From Kocuria rosea (GTDB taxonomy: Bacteria > Actinomycetota > Actinomycetes > Actinomycetales > Micrococcaceae): a stretch of 64,000 bases of DNA. The position numbers and the translations under genes were made by a program. The notes below the pieces were generated by a model. The model was not told where the DNA came from, searched no databases, and saw nothing but the letters and a program-made list of their open reading frames with translations. Positions 8,871 through 17,730 of this stretch are shown here, one piece after another. The first letter of the stretch is position 1. Each line of letters opens with the position of its first letter. The stretch lies in contig NZ_JAMBOG010000009.1 in assembly GCF_023715525.1 (NCBI RefSeq), forward strand, positions 94,924 through 158,923. The letters are read 5' to 3'.

Positions 8871-9244
8871 GCACCTCCGGGATCTACTACTGCAAATACA
8901 TGAATTCCGTTATATTCGGGAGTGGCCGGCTCCGCCGGCCCGTCGGCCCAGATGCATCCCCCCCATGGCATCCGGGCCGGCCGACCGGGATCGAGGTCTG
9001 CCGGTGAGCACCCGAGGGTGCCCGGCGGCGGCGGGGGTCCCCCCACCTGCGCCGCACCACCGATCTCTCCCGGTCCATCCCGGCGCCCGGGTCCCGGGCG
9101 CGGGGAGTCGGCCGGCAGGTCTGCGACCTGCCGGCCGATCCCCGTCCTGCTCCCGGTTCCTCGCCCGGCGCTTGTGACGTCCGGTCCCTGTGGTTCGATG
9201 GAGCCGGAACCGGGGACGGCCCCGGCCACGTCGAGAGGAAGCGC
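8871..9244. other. Intergenic region with hairpins before the RecB-like gene
   Basis: About 370 bases without a convincing gene. It holds an AT-rich patch at 8882-8920 (including TATATT at 8911-8916), a 7-bp hairpin at 8924-8940, an 8-bp hairpin at 9083-9101 (loop of 3) and a 14-bp perfect hairpin at 9108-9138 (loop of 3). It could be a structured leader or a small RNA. Short ORFs here lack a ribosome binding site and recognisable homology. Confidence 0.4.
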
Positions 9245-12200
9245 ATGTTCCTGCTGGGCCCCGAGGCCGAGCTCGTCTTCTCGGCCAGCGACCTCGTGCG
9301 CGCCGCCGAGTGCCCGTACGCCGGGCTGTGCCTGCTCGACGAGCTGCTGGGGCGGGCGCCCCGGCGCCCGGAGCAGCGGGACGCCATGCTCGCCCGCACC
9401 GCCGAGCTCGGCGACGCCCACGAGCGCCGGGTCCTCGCGGACCACCTCCGCGCGTTCGGCCCGTGGGACCCCGCCACCGGCCGGGGGGTCCACGAGGTCG
9501 CGCCCGCCCGCCGCACGGACCGGGCCGGGCTCACCGCCAAGCACGAGCAGACGCTCGCCGCCCTGCGCGACGGCGCCGACGTCGTGTTCCAGGCATCCTT
9601 CTTCGACGGCGCCTTCCACGGCCGCGCCGACTTCCTGGTCCGGTGCCCGGACGGGTCCTACGCCGTGCACGACACCAAGCTCGCCCGGCACGCGAAGGTC
9701 ACCGCCCTGCTGCAGCTCGCCGCCTACGCCGACCAGCTCGAGCGCGCAGGGGTCCCCGTGGCCCCCGAGGTCGTGCTCGTGCTGGGCGACCGGCGGGAGG
9801 CCGTGTTCCCGGTCGCGGAGCACCTCGCGGTCTACCGCGAGCGCCGCGAGCGGTTCGTGGCGGCGACCGCGGCCCACCGCGCCCGCGCCGCCGCGGTGGA
9901 CTGGCAGGACGACGCCGTGGCCCGCTGCGGCCGCTGCGAGCGCTGCGCGCGCTCCGTCGCGGAGCACCGGGACCTGCTGCTGACCGCCGGCATGTCCGTG
10001 CGCACGCGCCGGACGCTGCGCGAGCAGCACGGCGTGCGGACCGTCGACGAGCTGGCCGTCCTGCGGGACCGGCCGGGCCACCGGCTGCCCGCCGCGCTGC
10101 GCCGGCTGCGGGACCAGGCGGCCATGCAGACCGGGCGCGGCGGGGAGGACGGGGCGGTCGACTACGTCGAGGGCGGCACGGCCCGCCGGGTGGCCTACCG
10201 GCTGCTCTCCACGGAGCCGGTCAGGCGGCTGCCCGCCCCGGACCCCGGGGACGTCTTCTTCGACTTCGAGGGCGACCCCCTGTGGCAGGACCCGCAGGAC
10301 CCGACGTCCTGGGGCCTGGAGTACCTCTTCGGCGTCGTCGAGCAGCCCCCCTCCCCCGGCGCCGAGCCCGTGTTCCGGCCGTTCTGGGCGCACTCCCGCG
10401 CCCAGGAGCGGGAGGCGCTGCGGGACTTCCTCGACTACGTCGCCGCGCGGCGCCGGGCGCACCCCGGGATGCACGTCTACCACTACGCCAACTACGAGAA
10501 GGCCGCGCTGCGCCGACTCTCCCTGGCCCACGCGGTGGGCGAGGACGTCGTCGACGGGCTGCTGCGCGAGGGCGTGCTCGTGGACCTCTACGACACCGTG
10601 CGCGGGAGCCTGCGGCTGTCCGAGAGCTCGTACTCCATCAAGAAGCTGGAACCGCTGTACATGGGCGGGCGGCTGCGCGGCGGGGACGTCGTCGACGCGG
10701 GGGCCTCCGTGGTCGCCTACGCCGGCTCCTGCGCCGCGCGCGACGCCGGGCGCGCCGGGGAGGCCGAGCGGATCCTCGCCGGGATCGCCGACTACAACGC
10801 CTACGACTGCCTCTCCACCCTGCGGCTGCGCGACTGGCTGCTCGGGCTCGCCGGGATCTCCCCCGACCCGGCCGCCCACCGGGGCCGGCCCGTCCAGGAG
10901 GTGCTCGCGCTGCCGGAGCCCGTGCCCGGGGAGCAGGTCCCGGACGGCGAGCAGCGGCTGCGGGCGTTCCTCGACGAGCCCGGCACCCTGCAGCTGCTGG
11001 GCGCGCAGGAGCGCACCGCCGTGGCCATGGTCGCCTCGGCCACCGGGTACCACCAGCGGGAGCGCAAGCAGTACTGGTGGTCGCACTTCGACCGGCTCGA
11101 GGGCCCCGTGGAGGACTGGGAGGACGCCCGCGACGTCGTCGTGCTGCACCGCGTCGCGGTCCTGCAGGACTGGGCCCCGGACCCGGAGCGGCCCCGCGCC
11201 GCCCCGACCCGGCTGCTGCGGGCCACCGGCCGGCCCGGCCGCGGCACCGTCCTGCGCCCCGGGGCGAAGGACCTGTTCCTGATGTACGCCCCGCCCGTGC
11301 CCCCGCACCTGGCCGAGGACGCCGCGCGGCGCGCGAGCGGGCGCTCCGGGGAGTGGACCGCGGCCCTCGAGGAGCTCGAGGAGCACGAGGACGGCACGGT
11401 CGTGCTCACGCTGCGGGAGCGGCTGCGCCGGCCGAGGGGCGCTCCCGCGCCCGAGCCGTGGGCCGCGCTGCCGATGGCGCTGACCCCGGCCACGCCCCTC
11501 GCGACCGCCGCCCTCGAGGAGTCCCTGCAGGCGCTCGCCGCGCGCACCGCCGACGCCCTGCCGCAGCTGCCCCGGCACCCGGGGCTGGACCTGCTGCTGC
11601 GCCGCCCGCCGCGCCCGGCCGGCGGCGAGGCGCTGCCCGCCCCGCACGGCGGCCCGGGCGGGACCGTCGACGCCGTGGTGGACGCGCTGGCCGGCCTCGA
11701 CCGCGGCTTCCTGGCGGTGCAGGGCCCGCCCGGCAGCGGCAAGACGTTCCTGGGCTCGCACGTGGTCGGCCGCCTCGTGGACGCCGGGTGGCGGATCGGG
11801 GTCGTGGCGCAGTCCCACGCCGTGGTCGAGAACCTGCTCTCCGGGGTGGCCGCGAAGGGCGGGGTCGACCCGCAGCGGATCGCCAAGAAGCCGGCCACGG
11901 GCGAGCCCGCGGACCGGCCGACGCCGTGGCAGAAGGTCGCCGGCAAGGACTTCGCCCGCTTCCTGGACGAGGGCGGCGCCGTCGTGGGCGGCACCGCCTG
12001 GGACTTCTCGAACGGGAAGCACCTCGACGACGAGGCCCTGGACCTGCTCGTGGTCGACGAGGCCGGGCAGTTCTCCCTGGCCAACACGCTGGCCGTCTCC
12101 CGCGCCGCCCGGCGCCTGCTGCTGCTGGGCGACCCCCAGCAGCTGCCCCAGGTCTCCCAGGGCACCCACCCGCTGCCCGTGGACGAGTCGGCGCTCGGCT

Positions 12201-12880
12201 GGCTCTCGCACGGCGCCCCCACGCTGCCGGCCCGGTTCGGCTACTTCCTCGACCGCACGTGGCGGCTGCACCCGCAGCTGTGCGAGCCCGTCTCGGAGCT
12301 CTCCTATGCCGGGCGGCTGCGCTCGGCCCCGGCCGCGGCGGGCCGGGAGCTGACCGGCGTGGCCCCCGGGCTGCGCACCTGCTACGTCGACCACGCCGGC
12401 AACGTCACGGCCTCCCCCGAGGAGGCCGAGCGCGTCGTCGCCCTCGTGCGGGAGTTCGTGGGCACGCCGTGGCGCCCCGCCCCGGACGCGGAGCCCGTGG
12501 CGCTCGGGCCCGGGGACGTGCTCGTGGTCGCCGCCTACAACGCGCAGGTCGAGCTCATCGGCCGGGAGCTCGTGGCCGCGGGCCTGCGCGACGCCGACGG
12601 CGGCGGGGTCCGCGTGGGCACCGTGGACCGGTTCCAGGGGCAGGAGGCGCCCGTGGTGATCGTGTCCATGGCCGCCTCCGCGCCCGAGGGACCGCGCGGC
12701 ATGGAGTTCCTGCTCATGCCGAACCGGCTCAACGTGGCGGTCTCGCGCGGGCAGTGGTGCGCCGTCCTCGTGCGCTCCCCCGCCCTCACCGACTACCTGC
12801 CCGCCACGCCCGAGGGGCTGCAGGTGCTCGGCCGCTTCACCCGGCTGTGCCGCCGCGGGGAGCCCGCGGGGACGCCGTGA
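9245..12880 (+). CDS. RecB/Cas4-like nuclease, DEDD exonuclease and SF1 helicase fusion (TM0106 family)
   Basis: A 1211-residue multidomain DNA enzyme. The N-terminal RecB/Cas4-like nuclease has GRADF (D129) and DTK (D143, K145), and C23/C29 with C228, C231 and C234 could hold an iron-sulfur cluster. A DEDD-type exonuclease domain follows (D340, E342, later NAYDC with D521). The C-terminal part is a superfamily 1 helicase: Walker A GPPGSGKT near residue 826, Walker B VVDEAGQ, motif III LLGDPQQLPQ, motif V TVDRFQGQE and motif VI LNVAVSRG. Such fusions are known in actinobacteria but their cellular job is not settled; DNA repair or defence are both possible. It is translationally coupled to the next gene. 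Confidence 0.88.
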   Translation: MFLLGPEAELVFSASDLVRAAECPYAGLCLLDELLGRAPRRPEQRDAMLARTAELGDAHERRVLADHLRAFGPWDPATGRGVHEVAPARRTDRAGLTAKHEQTLAALRDGADVVFQASFFDGAFHGRADFLVRCPDGSYAVHDTKLARHAKVTALLQLAAYADQLERAGVPVAPEVVLVLGDRREAVFPVAEHLAVYRERRERFVAATAAHRARAAAVDWQDDAVARCGRCERCARSVAEHRDLLLTAGMSVRTRRTLREQHGVRTVDELAVLRDRPGHRLPAALRRLRDQAAMQTGRGGEDGAVDYVEGGTARRVAYRLLSTEPVRRLPAPDPGDVFFDFEGDPLWQDPQDPTSWGLEYLFGVVEQPPSPGAEPVFRPFWAHSRAQEREALRDFLDYVAARRRAHPGMHVYHYANYEKAALRRLSLAHAVGEDVVDGLLREGVLVDLYDTVRGSLRLSESSYSIKKLEPLYMGGRLRGGDVVDAGASVVAYAGSCAARDAGRAGEAERILAGIADYNAYDCLSTLRLRDWLLGLAGISPDPAAHRGRPVQEVLALPEPVPGEQVPDGEQRLRAFLDEPGTLQLLGAQERTAVAMVASATGYHQRERKQYWWSHFDRLEGPVEDWEDARDVVVLHRVAVLQDWAPDPERPRAAPTRLLRATGRPGRGTVLRPGAKDLFLMYAPPVPPHLAEDAARRASGRSGEWTAALEELEEHEDGTVVLTLRERLRRPRGAPAPEPWAALPMALTPATPLATAALEESLQALAARTADALPQLPRHPGLDLLLRRPPRPAGGEALPAPHGGPGGTVDAVVDALAGLDRGFLAVQGPPGSGKTFLGSHVVGRLVDAGWRIGVVAQSHAVVENLLSGVAAKGGVDPQRIAKKPATGEPADRPTPWQKVAGKDFARFLDEGGAVVGGTAWDFSNGKHLDDEALDLLVVDEAGQFSLANTLAVSRAARRLLLLGDPQQLPQVSQGTHPLPVDESALGWLSHGAPTLPARFGYFLDRTWRLHPQLCEPVSELSYAGRLRSAPAAAGRELTGVAPGLRTCYVDHAGNVTASPEEAERVVALVREFVGTPWRPAPDAEPVALGPGDVLVVAAYNAQVELIGRELVAAGLRDADGGGVRVGTVDRFQGQEAPVVIVSMAASAPEGPRGMEFLLMPNRLNVAVSRGQWCAVLVRSPALTDYLPATPEGLQVLGRFTRLCRRGEPAGTP

Positions 12881-13548
12881 GCGCCGGCAGCTCCGCCCGC
12901 GTGCCCTACGTCCTGCACTTCGAGGGCAGGACGGTGGTGCTCGGCGAGCCGGCCCACCTCGAGGAGCTCGACGCCCTGCTGCGCTCCGGCGGCGTCGACA
13001 CCCGGCCGACGTACTGGCACGGCATGCGGGCGCACGAGCCCGGCGCCGCGCTCAACAGCGTGGGCACGGACCTCACCGCCGGGCAGTTCTGGGACCGGGT
13101 GGACGCCGGGGTCTTCGCCGCCGCGCGGTGGCCCGTGGACGTCGACGGACCCCTCTACCTGCCCGCCCCGCCGGGGTGGCTGCAGCGCGCCCGCGCGTGG
13201 GACTACGACCCCGTGGCACCGGCCCTGGGCGCCGCCGAGCCCGGGGGCTGGCTGCGCGTGCCCGGGTGGGCGGGCACGGAGAACAACGACGCCGGGGCGC
13301 CCGTGGGGCTGCTCCAGCTCACCGACCCGGGCTCCTTCTGGGTGCTCGGCTCCGACGCCGACGTCCTGGAGGTCGCCGAGATCGGCAAGGAGCTGGCGCG
13401 CTACCGGCTCGGCTTCGACCGGCTCGCCGCCTACTTCGGCCCCGACGACCGGATCGGGTGCCTGCGCCTGCCCCTGCTGTGCCGGGAGCCCCTCGAGGAC
13501 GAGCTGATCGCCCGCGGGGTGGACATCGAGCCCCGGTTCTGGGAGTGA
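12877..13548 (+). CDS. Unknown protein coupled to the nuclease-helicase
   Basis: I do not recognise this 223-residue protein. Its GTG start overlaps the helicase stop codon (GTGA), so it is translated from the same message and probably works with it. It is soluble, rich in Trp, Gly and Pro, with no signal peptide, membrane segment or obvious catalytic motif. The middle (GTENNDAGAPVGLLQLTDPG) and the C-terminal part (LARYRLGFDRLAAYFGPDD) look like a folded domain. It may be an adaptor or regulator of the nuclease; that is inference from position only. Confidence 0.75.
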   Translation: MSAGSSARVPYVLHFEGRTVVLGEPAHLEELDALLRSGGVDTRPTYWHGMRAHEPGAALNSVGTDLTAGQFWDRVDAGVFAAARWPVDVDGPLYLPAPPGWLQRARAWDYDPVAPALGAAEPGGWLRVPGWAGTENNDAGAPVGLLQLTDPGSFWVLGSDADVLEVAEIGKELARYRLGFDRLAAYFGPDDRIGCLRLPLLCREPLEDELIARGVDIEPRFWE

Positions 13549-13595
13549 GCCGCGTCCCGGCCGCCCCGGGAGCCCCGGTGGCCGATACTGGGAGC

Positions 13596-14225
13596 GTGTA
13601 CGTCGTGACCCTCGACCAGCGCCGCCGCGGGGGCGGCGACCCGGCAGCCCTGGTGCGCCGGCTCGCGTCCCTGGACGCCGTGGTGCCGTTCCAGCGCGCC
13701 CGGGAGCACACGGTGCAGGGCATCACCGGCGGCCCCGCGGCGGCCGTCGAGGCGGCGCTGGCGGGGCTGCGGGGCGGGGCGTGGAGCGTGGGGATCGGCG
13801 TGGGCCCGGTCCACCTGCAGACGGCCGTAGACGAGGAGGGTCGCGCGGGGCTGCGCGCCGAGGGCCCCGGCACGGTGCACGGGCGGGCGGCGGCCGGTGC
13901 GGCGCTCGGCACGGCCCGGGTGCCGGTGTGCGTCGCGGCCGCCGACGCGCCGGCCGCTGCCCAGGCGCAGGCCGTCCTGCGGCTGCTCGGGCGGATCGTG
14001 CTGGAGCGCAGCGAGGCGGAGTGGCGCGTCGTCGACCTGCTGGTCCCCGGGGCACGGGGGCAGCAGAAGGTGGTGGCCGCGGAGCTCGGTATCACCCCGC
14101 AGGCCGTGTCCAAGGCGGTCGCCCGCTCCCTGTGGCAGGACGAGTGGGACGCCCGCCCCGCGGCGGCGCGGCTGCTGGGCCTGTGCGAGCCCGGGGAGCC
14201 GGGCACGGGCCCCGTCCGCGCGTAG
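13596..14225 (+). CDS. SatD-like protein with C-terminal HTH
   Basis: A 209-residue protein beginning VYVVTLDQRRRG, with an N-terminal domain resembling the SatD family and a C-terminal winged-helix-like segment (KVVAAELGITPQAVSKAV). The family name is from memory of similar actinobacterial proteins and is only moderately certain. GATACT lies about 7 bases before the GTG, so it may be leaderless; a GTG 18 bases upstream is an alternative start. It ends just before a hairpin shared with the convergent HAD gene. Confidence 0.65.
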   Translation: MYVVTLDQRRRGGGDPAALVRRLASLDAVVPFQRAREHTVQGITGGPAAAVEAALAGLRGGAWSVGIGVGPVHLQTAVDEEGRAGLRAEGPGTVHGRAAAGAALGTARVPVCVAAADAPAAAQAQAVLRLLGRIVLERSEAEWRVVDLLVPGARGQQKVVAAELGITPQAVSKAVARSLWQDEWDARPAAARLLGLCEPGEPGTGPVRA

Positions 14226-14246
14226 GCCCGGCGCTCGGTGCCGGGC
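14226..14246. terminator. Bidirectional hairpin between convergent genes
   Basis: Inverted repeat with 7-bp arms and a 7-base loop, starting at the last base of the SatD-like stop codon and ending 5 bases before the stop of the HAD gene on the other strand. It could end transcription from both sides. Confidence 0.55.
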
Positions 14247-14251
14247 GCCGC

Positions 14252-15259
14252 TCAGAGCAGGGAGCGCAGAACCGCGGCGACGCCGTCCTCGTACACGCTG
14301 TGCGTGACCTCGTGGCAGGCGGCCGCGACCTCGTCCGGGGACTGGCCCATGGCCACGCCCCGGGCGGCCCAGTCGAGCATCTCGATGTCGTTGCGCCCGT
14401 CGCCGACCGCGACGGTGTGGGAGGGGTCCACGCCGAGCCGGCGGCGGACCTGCTCCAGGGCGCTGGCCTTGGTGACGCCGCTGGCCGCGATGTCCAGCCA
14501 GGCGCTCCAGCCCACGGAGTAGGTCACGCCGTGCAGGCCGGCCTCGTCGATGGCCTCGGCGAACTCCTCCGGGGTGTGCTCCGTGCTGTAGACGACCATG
14601 CGCACGGCGTCCATGCCGGCCAGCTGGTGGAGGTCCACGCCGACGGCCTCGATCCCGAAGGAGGGGTCCTGGAAGCGCTCGGTGGAGTAGAACGAGCCGT
14701 CCGCGGTCTCGAGGGCGAACTTCGCGGTGGGCAGCCGCTCCTCCAGCGCCACCAGGGCCTGGCTCGGGTCGAAGGACACGCACTCCAGCACGCGGTGGTA
14801 GTCGGGCAGGCCGGGGTCGAGCTCCAGGGTCATCCCGCCGTTGGAGCAGATGGCGTAGCCGCGCTCCTGGCCGATGAGCTCGATCACGGGCAGGGTGGCG
14901 CCCTTGGAGCGCCCGGTCGAGATGACCACGTGGTGGCCCGCGGCGAGCACGGCCTGCGCGGCCTCGCGCACCGCCGGGGACATGTGACCGTCGTGGTCCA
15001 CGAGGGTGCCGTCGACGTCGAGGGCCACGAGGTACTGGACGCCCGCTTCCTTCTTCCACCCGTTCGAGCGCGGCGGGTGGACCTTCAGCGGGATCCGGAC
15101 GTCAGCGGCGGAGCGCTGGCGGGCGGGAGCGGTGGTGCCACCGGCCGTGTCCGTGAGGTCCTCCGAGTGCTCGACCTTCAGCGGGACGGTGGAGTTGATG
15201 CCGACGAGTTCGTGCTGGTCCTCGGTGCCAGCGATCTTCTCTTTTGTCATGCGGGTCAT
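14252..15259 (-). CDS. HAD-superfamily (Cof-type) phosphatase
   Basis: A 335-residue HAD hydrolase. Motif I is ALDVDGTL, motif II is the STGR segment, and motif IV is VGDGRNDIEML near the C-terminus, as in Cof/YidA sugar-phosphate or flavin-phosphate phosphatases; the substrate is unknown. About 75 residues precede motif I, longer than usual and polar, containing two similar stretches (STVPLKVEHS and VRIPLKVHPP). Either this is a real extension or the true start is further in. It lies 84 bases after serS on the same strand. Confidence 0.85.
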   Translation of the reverse strand: MTRMTKEKIAGTEDQHELVGINSTVPLKVEHSEDLTDTAGGTTAPARQRSAADVRIPLKVHPPRSNGWKKEAGVQYLVALDVDGTLVDHDGHMSPAVREAAQAVLAAGHHVVISTGRSKGATLPVIELIGQERGYAICSNGGMTLELDPGLPDYHRVLECVSFDPSQALVALEERLPTAKFALETADGSFYSTERFQDPSFGIEAVGVDLHQLAGMDAVRMVVYSTEHTPEEFAEAIDEAGLHGVTYSVGWSAWLDIAASGVTKASALEQVRRRLGVDPSHTVAVGDGRNDIEMLDWAARGVAMGQSPDEVAAACHEVTHSVYEDGVAAVLRSLL

Positions 15260-15343
15260 GGTGCCACATCAGTCCGACAGGATGACCATGATTTCGGTAA
15301 GAGATGAATTCGCGTCGAACAGTGCACCACAAGTGGGGACGGC

Positions 15344-16648
15344 TCAGCGCAGCACCGGGATGGTCTCCTGGCCCCGCAGGTACGGCCGCAGCGCCTCGGG
15401 CACGCGCACGGAACCGTCCGGCCGCTGGTGCGTCTCGAGGATGGCCACCAGCCACCGGGTGGTCGCGAGGGTCCCGTTGAGCGTGGCCACGGCCCGGGTC
15501 CCGCCCTTGCGCACCTTCCCGTCGGGGCCGGTGGTGTCGGCCGTGCGCTCGCGGACGTTGAGCCGGCGGGCCTGGTACGTGGTGCAGTTGGAGGTCGAGC
15601 TCAGCTCGCGGTAGCGGCCCTGCGTGGGCACCCAGGCCTCGCAGTCGAACTTGCGGGCGGCCGAGGTGCCGAGGTCGCCGGCCGCGGTGTCGATGACGCG
15701 GTAGGCCAGCTCGCACCGGGCGAGCATCTCCTCCTCCCAGGCGAGCATCCGGGCGTGCTCGGCCTCGGCCTCCTCCTGCGCGCAGTAGACGAACATCTCG
15801 AGCTTGTTGAACTGGTGCACGCGGATGATGCCGCGGGTGTCCTTGCCCCCGGAGCCGGCCTCGCGCCGGTAGCACGAGGACCACCCGGCGTAGCGCAGCG
15901 GGCCCGCGGAGAGGTCGAGGATCTCGTCGGCGTGGTAGCCGGCCAGGGGCACCTCCGAGGTGCCCACCAGGTACAGGTCGTCCTTGCCGACGTGGTAGAT
16001 CTCGTCCGAGTGGGCGACGTCGAAGCCGGTCCCGCTCATGATCTCGGGGCGCACCAGGCTGGGGGTGGTCACGGGGACAAAGCCGTTGTCCAGGGCCAGG
16101 TCCTGGCCCATGAGCAGCAGCGCGGTCTCGAGGCGGGCGACGTCCCGCTTGAGGAAGTAGAACCGGGCGCCGGAGACCTTGGCCCCGCGCTCCATGTCGA
16201 TGCCGTCCACGAGCTCCCCGATCTCGAGGTGGTCGCGGGGCTCGAAGCCCTCCCCGGCGAAGTCGCGGGGCTCGCCCACCGTGCGCAGCACCGTGTAGTC
16301 GTCCTCGCCCCCGGCGGGCACCCCGTCCAGGACGAGGTTCTCGACGACGGCGACGAGCTCGTCCTGCCGCGCCCGGGCGGCCTCGGCGGCCGCCTGGGCC
16401 CCCTTGACGCGCGCGGCGAGGTCCTTGACCTCGGCGAGCAGGGCCGTCTTCTCGTCGCCCTGGGCGCGGGCGACCTTCTTGCCGAACGCGTTCTGCTCGG
16501 CGCGCAGAGCCTCGTGCTCGGTGATCAGGGTGCGGCGCTCGACGTCCGCCTCCAGGATCCGGTCGATCAGGGAGACGTCGGCCCCCCGGGCGCGCTGGGA
16601 GGCGCGGAAGACGTCGGGGTTCTCGCGGAGCTGGTTGATGTCGATCAC
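15344..16648 (-). CDS. serS: Seryl-tRNA synthetase
   Basis: Class II aminoacyl-tRNA synthetase (434 aa) that charges tRNA(Ser) and tRNA(Sec). It starts [12 protein letters not shown] with the N-terminal antiparallel coiled-coil arm (about residues 30-110). The catalytic core holds the serine and ATP motifs ([24 protein letters not shown]) and the class II motif 3 region near the end ([17 protein letters not shown]). Length is typical. It is divergent from the lipid kinase gene. Confidence 0.97.
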   Translation of the reverse strand: MIDINQLRENPDVFRASQRARGADVSLIDRILEADVERRTLITEHEALRAEQNAFGKKVARAQGDEKTALLAEVKDLAARVKGAQAAAEAARARQDELVAVVENLVLDGVPAGGEDDYTVLRTVGEPRDFAGEGFEPRDHLEIGELVDGIDMERGAKVSGARFYFLKRDVARLETALLLMGQDLALDNGFVPVTTPSLVRPEIMSGTGFDVAHSDEIYHVGKDDLYLVGTSEVPLAGYHADEILDLSAGPLRYAGWSSCYRREAGSGGKDTRGIIRVHQFNKLEMFVYCAQEEAEAEHARMLAWEEEMLARCELAYRVIDTAAGDLGTSAARKFDCEAWVPTQGRYRELSSTSNCTTYQARRLNVRERTADTTGPDGKVRKGGTRAVATLNGTLATTRWLVAILETHQRPDGSVRVPEALRPYLRGQETIPVLR

Positions 16649-16684
16649 CCGAACAGCGTACCCAAGACGGGCGCGGGGACCGGG

Positions 16685-16691
16685 TTAGGCT
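16685..16691 (+). promoter_or_regulatory. Candidate -10 for the lipid kinase gene
   Basis: TTAGGCT (core TAGGCT, a TAnnnT type -10) lies between serS and the lipid kinase, about 79 bases before the chosen GTG start. No strong -35 is visible. Confidence 0.35.
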
Positions 16692-16769
16692 GTGAGCACT
16701 GCGGATGCCCGCGGCGCCGCGGCACGTGCGCCGCGCCCGGACCCGTCCCCGACCCCGAGGAGCTCCTCC

Positions 16770-17711
16770 GTGACCGCACACCCTCCCGCTCCCCAGCGGG
16801 TCGCCGTCGTGATCAACCCCATCAAGGCCGACGCCGACGTCGCGCGGGACGCCATCGTCATCGCGTGCCGCAAGGGCGGGTTCCCGGACCCCGTGTTCTT
16901 CGAGACCGCGGAGGACGACCCGGGCTTCTCCATGACGGAGCGGGCCCTCGAGCAGGGCTTCGACCTCGTCCTGGCCGCCGGCGGGGACGGCACCGTCCGG
17001 TCCGTGGCGGAGGTGCTCATGGGCCACGACGTCCCGCTGGGGCTGCTGCCGTTGGGGACGGGCAACCTCCTGGCCCGCAACCTGGGCGCAGATCTCGGCG
17101 ACCCGCACCGCAACGTGGACATCGCCCTGTTCGGCGACGAGCGGGCGATCGACATGGCCAGCTTCCGCGTGGAGCTCGAGGACGGGCAGGTGCAGGACCA
17201 CGGCTTCTGCGTCATGGGCGGGGCGGGCTTCGACGCCCAGATCATGACCGACACCAAGGACGAGCTGAAGAAGCTCGTCGGCTGGGCCGCCTACGGGGAG
17301 GCGGGCGTGCGGCACCTGTTCGCCCCTCCCCGCTGGGCGCGGTTCCGGATCGACGACGGCGAGTGGCAGAGCCGCCGGGTCCGCTCCATCATGGCCGCCA
17401 ACTGCGGCATCCTCACCGCGGGCATGATCCTGGTCCCCCAGGCGAAGATCAACGACGGCGTCCTCGACGTCGTGGTGATGTCCCCGCGCAGCACGCTGGA
17501 GTGGGCGCTGATGGCCGCGAAGGTCGTCTTCCGGCAGCGCCGGGACCTGCCGGTGATCGAGTTCTTCACCGGCCGGAAGGTGCGCGTGGAGTTCCACGAG
17601 CCCATCGAGTCCCAGGTCGACGGGGACGGCACCGGGGTGATCCGCGCGTTCGAGTCGGAGATCCGCCCGGGCGTGCTCTCCGTGCGGGTCCCGCCGTCGC
17701 AGGCCGACTGA
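16770..17711 (+). CDS. Diacylglycerol kinase-family lipid kinase
   Basis: A 313-residue cytoplasmic, membrane-associating kinase of the DagK/YegS/LCB5 type, which phosphorylates diacylglycerol or a related lipid. The nucleotide-binding motif GGDGT is at residues 71-75, followed by GLLPLGTGNLLARNL, both hallmarks of the family. I chose the GTG at 16770 because GAGGAG lies 7 bases upstream; a GTG at 16692 would add 26 residues of low-complexity sequence. It converges on pheA with a 19-base gap. Confidence 0.9.
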   Translation: MTAHPPAPQRVAVVINPIKADADVARDAIVIACRKGGFPDPVFFETAEDDPGFSMTERALEQGFDLVLAAGGDGTVRSVAEVLMGHDVPLGLLPLGTGNLLARNLGADLGDPHRNVDIALFGDERAIDMASFRVELEDGQVQDHGFCVMGGAGFDAQIMTDTKDELKKLVGWAAYGEAGVRHLFAPPRWARFRIDDGEWQSRRVRSIMAANCGILTAGMILVPQAKINDGVLDVVVMSPRSTLEWALMAAKVVFRQRRDLPVIEFFTGRKVRVEFHEPIESQVDGDGTGVIRAFESEIRPGVLSVRVPPSQAD

Positions 17712-17730
17712 GGCCGGCCGCGCCCGTCCG

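Noticed and set aside
8246..12394. Long minus-strand ORF opposite the nuclease-helicase gene
   Set aside because: It lies antisense to the clear TM0106 helicase domains and ppa, with low-complexity composition.
9245..12880. A CRISPR-Cas adaptation locus, because of the Cas4-like nuclease domain
   Set aside because: No cas1, cas2 or repeat array is present; the domain set matches the TM0106 helicase fusion family instead.
15260..15343. A tRNA gene between serS and the HAD gene
   Set aside because: No cloverleaf can be formed; the region is a short spacer.
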